Assembly (NCBI RefSeq): GCF_041435335.1
Contig: NZ_CP108430.1
Location: 62,001 to 126,000 of the forward strand
Direction: 5' to 3'
Origin: Streptomyces sp. NBC_01283
GTDB taxonomy: Bacteria > Actinomycetota > Actinomycetes > Streptomycetales > Streptomycetaceae
DNA length: 64,000 bases
Both the position numbers and the translations under genes were made by a program. Below are positions 61,170-64,000 of this stretch, piece by piece (the stretch's first letter is position 1; each line of letters opens with the position of its first letter). The notes below the pieces were generated by a model, which was not told where the DNA came from, searched no databases, and saw only the letters and a program-made list of their open reading frames with translations.

Positions 61170-61657
61170 GCGCCAGTCTCCTGATCGTTGAACTCGGCGG
61201 GGAGGAGGTTCTTGCACCTGCGCTGTGGTCCTCGCGGGTTGCGGTGTCGACGTCCGGTGGTGGGCGCCCTGCGTCTCGGCGGTCGGTGCCGACCATCCGG
61301 GGTGGCGCGCCTTTGCCCGCAGCGAGCAGCGAATCCGCTCACGTCGCGAGTCGTTGCGACTCGACCCGTGCGGTCCGTCGGTGGGTTGTGGGGCGAGTGC
61401 CTCGAAAGAGTGGAGCCGAAGACGGGAACAGGCCGCCACGATCGGCCTGTTGTCCGGGCTGCAGGTGCCTGTCTATCGATCGGTGATCGGCCTGTCCATG
61501 TTCGGCACCGTCACCGCAGGAGGGGCTGGGCTCAGTGCGTGAGACGGCGGGGCCGTGCCAGAGGATGGTCACTCTCGCGGCCGTGATGAGGCAACCGTGT
61601 GCGGCGAAACACGAGGTGGCGGGGGATGCCGGTCGGCATTGGCGGACGCGGACAGCG
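61170..61657. promoter_or_regulatory. Upstream region of the NRPS2 operon
   Basis: 488 nt between the NRPS2 start and a strong terminator. It carries a perfect inverted repeat GGTCGG-TG-CCGACC (61281-61294), about 110 nt upstream of the start codon, and a twofold GATCGGCCTGT near 61441 and 61488. No gene is seen. The inverted repeat is a candidate operator. Confidence 0.45.
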
Positions 61658-61698
61658 AAGGAGGCGCGGACACGGCCTCGCCGTGTCCGCGCCTCCTT
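61658..61698. terminator. Strong hairpin terminator after the membrane protein gene
   Basis: AAGGAGGCGCGGACACGGC, a 3-nt loop and the exact complement: a perfect 19-bp stem. It begins 20 nt after the minus-strand membrane protein gene and separates it from the NRPS2 promoter. Confidence 0.92.
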
Positions 61699-61718
61699 GG
61701 CGCTCTTCTGCCGGGGGG

Positions 61719-62438
61719 TCAGGCGGTGCGGCCCCGCGCCCGGCGCAGCGGCCGCAGGATCAGCAGCACCGAGCCGGCCAGCACGAGCAGGCCGGCGAGC
61801 AGCGACGCGACACCGATCCAGGGCAGCCATCCGATCTTCGCCGCCACGGTCACGTGGCCGGCCGGTCCGCGCGACCCGTCGGCCTTCATGGCGACCGCGG
61901 TGACGTCACCGGACTTCACCGACCAGTTCAGCGTCTGTGCTCCCGGCCCGCTGGCCTTGGCGATCCACCCGTCGGCCTTGGCCGGCGGCGTCCCGGGCGT
62001 GCCGCCGGGGTGCTTGCTCTCGGTGTCGCCCTTGTCGCTCGAGTCATGGATGGTCACGTGCTGGACACCGTCCAGGTACTGGCGCACGTGCCCCTTGTCG
62101 GCGAGGCCGATGAACACCGCGTCGGAGGACCGGTCCGGCTTGAAGGTGATGCGGAGGTCGTCGTAGAGACCTCCCAGCTCCTTGTCGGCGCGCCAGCTCT
62201 CGGTCGTCATGGCGTAGGTGTCGGTGCGGTGCATGTACTTGTCGGTGCCCAGATCGATGTAGCCGTCGTCCTGGGAGGACATGTAGAGGGCCGTACCGCC
62301 CGCGCCGACGAGTGTCAGTGCGACGAGGGCCAGGAACGCGCCGACCACGACGGCGGTGACGCGTCCGGCCGTCCAGCCTTTGGAAGAGGTACGCACGTTC
62401 GCCCCCTTCAGGAAACCTTTGGCGCCGTTGTCGGTCAC
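61719..62438 (-). CDS. Putative membrane protein of unknown function
   Basis: A 239-residue protein with one hydrophobic segment near residues 28-50 (VTAVVVGAFLALVALTLVGA) and one near 205-228, separated by an extracytoplasmic-looking domain with DGYIDLGTDKYMHRTDTYAM and DAVFIGLADKGHVRQYLDGV. Similar proteins are widespread in actinomycetes without known function. GTG 62438 has GAGGAGGAA upstream. It has its own terminator and is probably not part of the biosynthetic operon. Confidence 0.8.
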   Translation of the reverse strand: MTDNGAKGFLKGANVRTSSKGWTAGRVTAVVVGAFLALVALTLVGAGGTALYMSSQDDGYIDLGTDKYMHRTDTYAMTTESWRADKELGGLYDDLRITFKPDRSSDAVFIGLADKGHVRQYLDGVQHVTIHDSSDKGDTESKHPGGTPGTPPAKADGWIAKASGPGAQTLNWSVKSGDVTAVAMKADGSRGPAGHVTVAAKIGWLPWIGVASLLAGLLVLAGSVLLILRPLRRARGRTA

Positions 62439-62636
62439 AAGTTCCTCCTCGGTCTGATCACCCGGTCACGAAAATCCGGGTGAGCGATATGTTTTGTGTG
62501 CGGACGGTCGTGCAGAGCCCACGTGGCTCACCGTAAGCGGAAGAAGGGCATCCGACATCAGGGGCATCCCCTAGGCCCGCATCAGGGAGATCCCTTACGA
62601 ACTCGTGATCGGTCGAGAAATACGACGGGTCGCGGT

Positions 62637-62665
62637 GTTCAACTGGCTGGTTCGGCCAGTTGAAC
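62637..62665. promoter_or_regulatory. Palindrome 1, GTTCAACTGGC / GCCAGTTGAAC
   Basis: An 11-bp perfect inverted repeat with 7-nt spacer TGGTTCG, 29 bp in all. It recurs with the same total length at 63352-63380. Operator or hairpin; the exact repetition of arms and length favours a protein-binding site. Confidence 0.6.
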
Positions 62666-63351
62666 GCGGTGTGAAGTCACCTCGGGACGGTCGCTCCGCT
62701 TACGTCGTTTCCCGTTCCATGGGAAGTGAATCCATGTCTTTCTATGGTCCTTTTGTTACCCGCGCCGAAGCAATGCCCGCAGAGCGACGGCGGACCGGGC
62801 CCGCACGATGGCCGCTTCGCCTCGCGGGAGCGCTTCCTGACGCCTTGACACCATCGTGACCTGGCCATCAGCCCGGATCCACGGGCGATCGAGATCGTCC
62901 GGCCGACGTCACGGAGCAGCCCCGTGAAGGGCGCATCACCAGATTTTTCAAGCCGCATGAGATTCACGGATGATCCTTTCCATGCTCCCGATCGCCCGCT
63001 TTTCCGGCCCGGAGTGCGGCGGCCGGGCCCCGCCATGGGGCTCGCGGAAATTCGCTTGAATTCTGATACGCACCGGTTTCCCCGTTGTCCAACGCGAAAA
63101 CGTCCCCCACGACGTTCACCGCTGGACGACAACCCCTGTGCCGGGCAATGGCCTTGGCCCCGAGTAACACATCTCCTGCCGCTCTCAAGTGCGCCTATAG
63201 AGCGTCTCCAGTGATTCTCCAGGACGCTCTGTCTCGCGACGGTGCCGTGTTGCCGACCGAGTCGATGCGGATGCGCGGCCCGTGGTGACGACGAGGCATC
63301 GCCCGTAGAACCGGCGGCGAGTCTCACCAATTCCCGCGAAAGGGCGGGACG

Positions 63352-63380
63352 TTCAACTGAACGAATCAGCCAGTTGAACA
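63352..63380. promoter_or_regulatory. Palindrome 2, GTTCAACTG / CAGTTGAAC
   Basis: A 9-bp perfect inverted repeat with 11-nt spacer AACGAATCAGC. The spacer matches the reverse complement of the corresponding positions in palindrome 1 at 8 of 11. It lies about 210 nt upstream of the CCR start and may control that gene. Confidence 0.6.
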
Positions 63381-63587
63381 TGGGAGCAAGTATCCGTGGT
63401 CGAAATTATGTCGGGTGCACCGCATACGAACCCTCTCCCCCTGGACTCCGTCGCGAGCGAAGTGCCAGCATTCATCCCGCACTTGCCTCCACGACTCGGC
63501 AAGGCGGCCCTGCCTTTTATCTCGCGAGAAATGCGAATCAACCGCGTCCGTTTCTCGCGGACTGAGCCGGAAAGAGGTCCGGAAACG

Positions 63588-64000
63588 ATGGAGAAGATCC
63601 TCGATGCGATCCTCGCGGGAGAACTCGACGAGGTGGCCCATTTGCCGGTGCCCGACTTCTACCGAGGGGTGGTGCTGCACGCCGATGAGACGGCGATGTT
63701 CGAAGGACTGGAAAGCCGGGACAAGGACCCGCGCAGCTCGCTGCATCTGGAGGAGGTGGCCACCCCCCAGCCGGCCGCGGGTGAGGTGCTTGTGGCGGTG
63801 ATGGCCAGCGGGATCAACCACAACACGGTGTGGTCCTCGATCTTCGAGCCGCTGCCGACGTTCGGCTTCCTCTCCCGTTACGGCCGCACCTCGCCGCAGG
63901 CGGCCCGGCACGACCTGCCCTACCACGTGCTGGGGTCCGACCTCTCCGGTGTGGTGCTGCGCTGCGGCGAGGGGGTGACGGGCTGGCAGCCCGGGGCCGA
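63588..64000 (+). CDS. Crotonyl-CoA carboxylase/reductase, N-terminal part (runs off the right edge)
   Basis: 137 codons are visible. The N-terminus (EKILDAILAGELDEVAHLPV) and the MDR-fold start (PAAGEVLVAVMASGINHNTVW, SRYGRTSPQAARHDLPYHV, LGSDLSGVVLR) match CCR enzymes, which make ethylmalonyl-CoA or longer alkylmalonyl-CoAs by reductive carboxylation. ATG 63588 has AGAGG about 11 nt upstream. In clusters CCR supplies unusual extender units for a PKS. No PKS with an acyltransferase domain is inside this window, so one may follow to the right, or the gene may belong to a neighbouring pathway. Confidence 0.9.
   Translation, partial: MEKILDAILAGELDEVAHLPVPDFYRGVVLHADETAMFEGLESRDKDPRSSLHLEEVATPQPAAGEVLVAVMASGINHNTVWSSIFEPLPTFGFLSRYGRTSPQAARHDLPYHVLGSDLSGVVLRCGEGVTGWQPGA

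Larger units (their letters stand above)
62439..63587. other. 1.15-kb non-coding stretch upstream of the CCR gene
   Basis: No frame here looks protein-coding. It contains two related palindromes (62637-62665 and 63352-63380) in opposite orientation and an AGAGCGTC...GACGCTCT inverted repeat with a 16-nt loop (63199-63230). The GC content is lower than in the genes. It may hold gene remnants or an undetected small RNA. Confidence 0.45.

Noticed and set aside
62677..63381. A 234-codon minus-strand frame starting inside palindrome 2
   Set aside because: Arg/Ser/Gly-rich without structure-like pattern. Its similarity to the start of the plus-strand frame at 62605 comes only from the shared palindrome.

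Overview
The window is GC-rich actinobacterial DNA, most probably from a Streptomyces. The signs are very GC-rich third codon positions, GTG/TTG starts, rare in-frame TTA (bldA-type) codons, a Streptomyces-like initiator tRNA, a GerW family spore protein gene and a helix-turn-helix gene resembling the telomere-associated (Tap) genes of linear Streptomyces replicons. Nearly everything else is specialised metabolism: two NRPS genes, a highly-reducing type II PKS set, deoxysugar and glycosyltransferase genes, several amino-acid-modifying enzymes and four exporters. I read it as one large NRPS/type II PKS hybrid gene cluster, or two adjoining clusters, interrupted at 18.4-25.3 kb by an ordinary or mobile-derived segment.

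Layout. (1) 1-7 kb, minus strand: a P450 followed by an NRPS (A-T-E-C-partial C-A...) that leaves the left edge. (2) 7.3-9.2 kb: a small YidB-like protein and a lone NDP-hexose 2,3-dehydratase. (3) 9.4-17.5 kb, plus strand, one operon: glycosyltransferase, ACP, KS-alpha, KS-beta/CLF, stand-alone adenylation enzyme, MIO-type aromatic aminomutase/ammonia lyase, two hot-dog dehydratases and a second ACP. A convergent ketoreductase closes the set. (4) 18.5-24.8 kb: a broken metallophosphoesterase gene, gerW-like gene, dimethylargininase-like gene, tRNA-fMet, a Tap-like operon and a decayed relative of it. (5) 24.8-31.4 kb: an F420-type reductase, an EamA exporter, an FMN hydroxyacid oxidase and a VioC-like oxygenase, divergent from a class III aminotransferase and a radical-SAM 2,3-aminomutase. 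(6) 31.4-42.2 kb, minus strand: a chain of mostly coupled genes (desaturase-like, class V PLP enzyme, ATP-grasp, MFS, aspartokinase, degenerate MBL protein, Asp/Asn hydroxylase-like, GNAT-like, MFS). (7) 42.7-47.8 kb: a NarL/LuxR regulator, an aldo/keto reductase, an ATP-grasp ligase and a split transketolase. (8) 61.2-47.9 kb, minus strand: a large NRPS (C-A-T-C-A-T-E-C), P450, MbtH, MFS and O-acyltransferase. (9) 61.7-64 kb: a membrane protein, a long non-coding stretch with two matching palindromes, and the start of a crotonyl-CoA carboxylase/reductase.

How the parts could work together (inference). The type II PKS would make a polyene acyl chain. The MIO enzyme and the adenylation enzyme would provide beta-phenylalanine or a cinnamoyl-type unit. 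The NRPS ending in an unpaired C domain (51.8-61.2 kb) could hand its peptide to the NRPS that starts with an unpaired A domain (1-5.7 kb), so that one module is split over two proteins. Regions 5-7 look like factories for unusual amino acids. The glycosyltransferase, P450s and O-acyltransferase would decorate the product. A conserved 17-bp operator-like palindrome sits in three promoters of regions 5 and 6 and ties them into one regulon. I cannot name the product.
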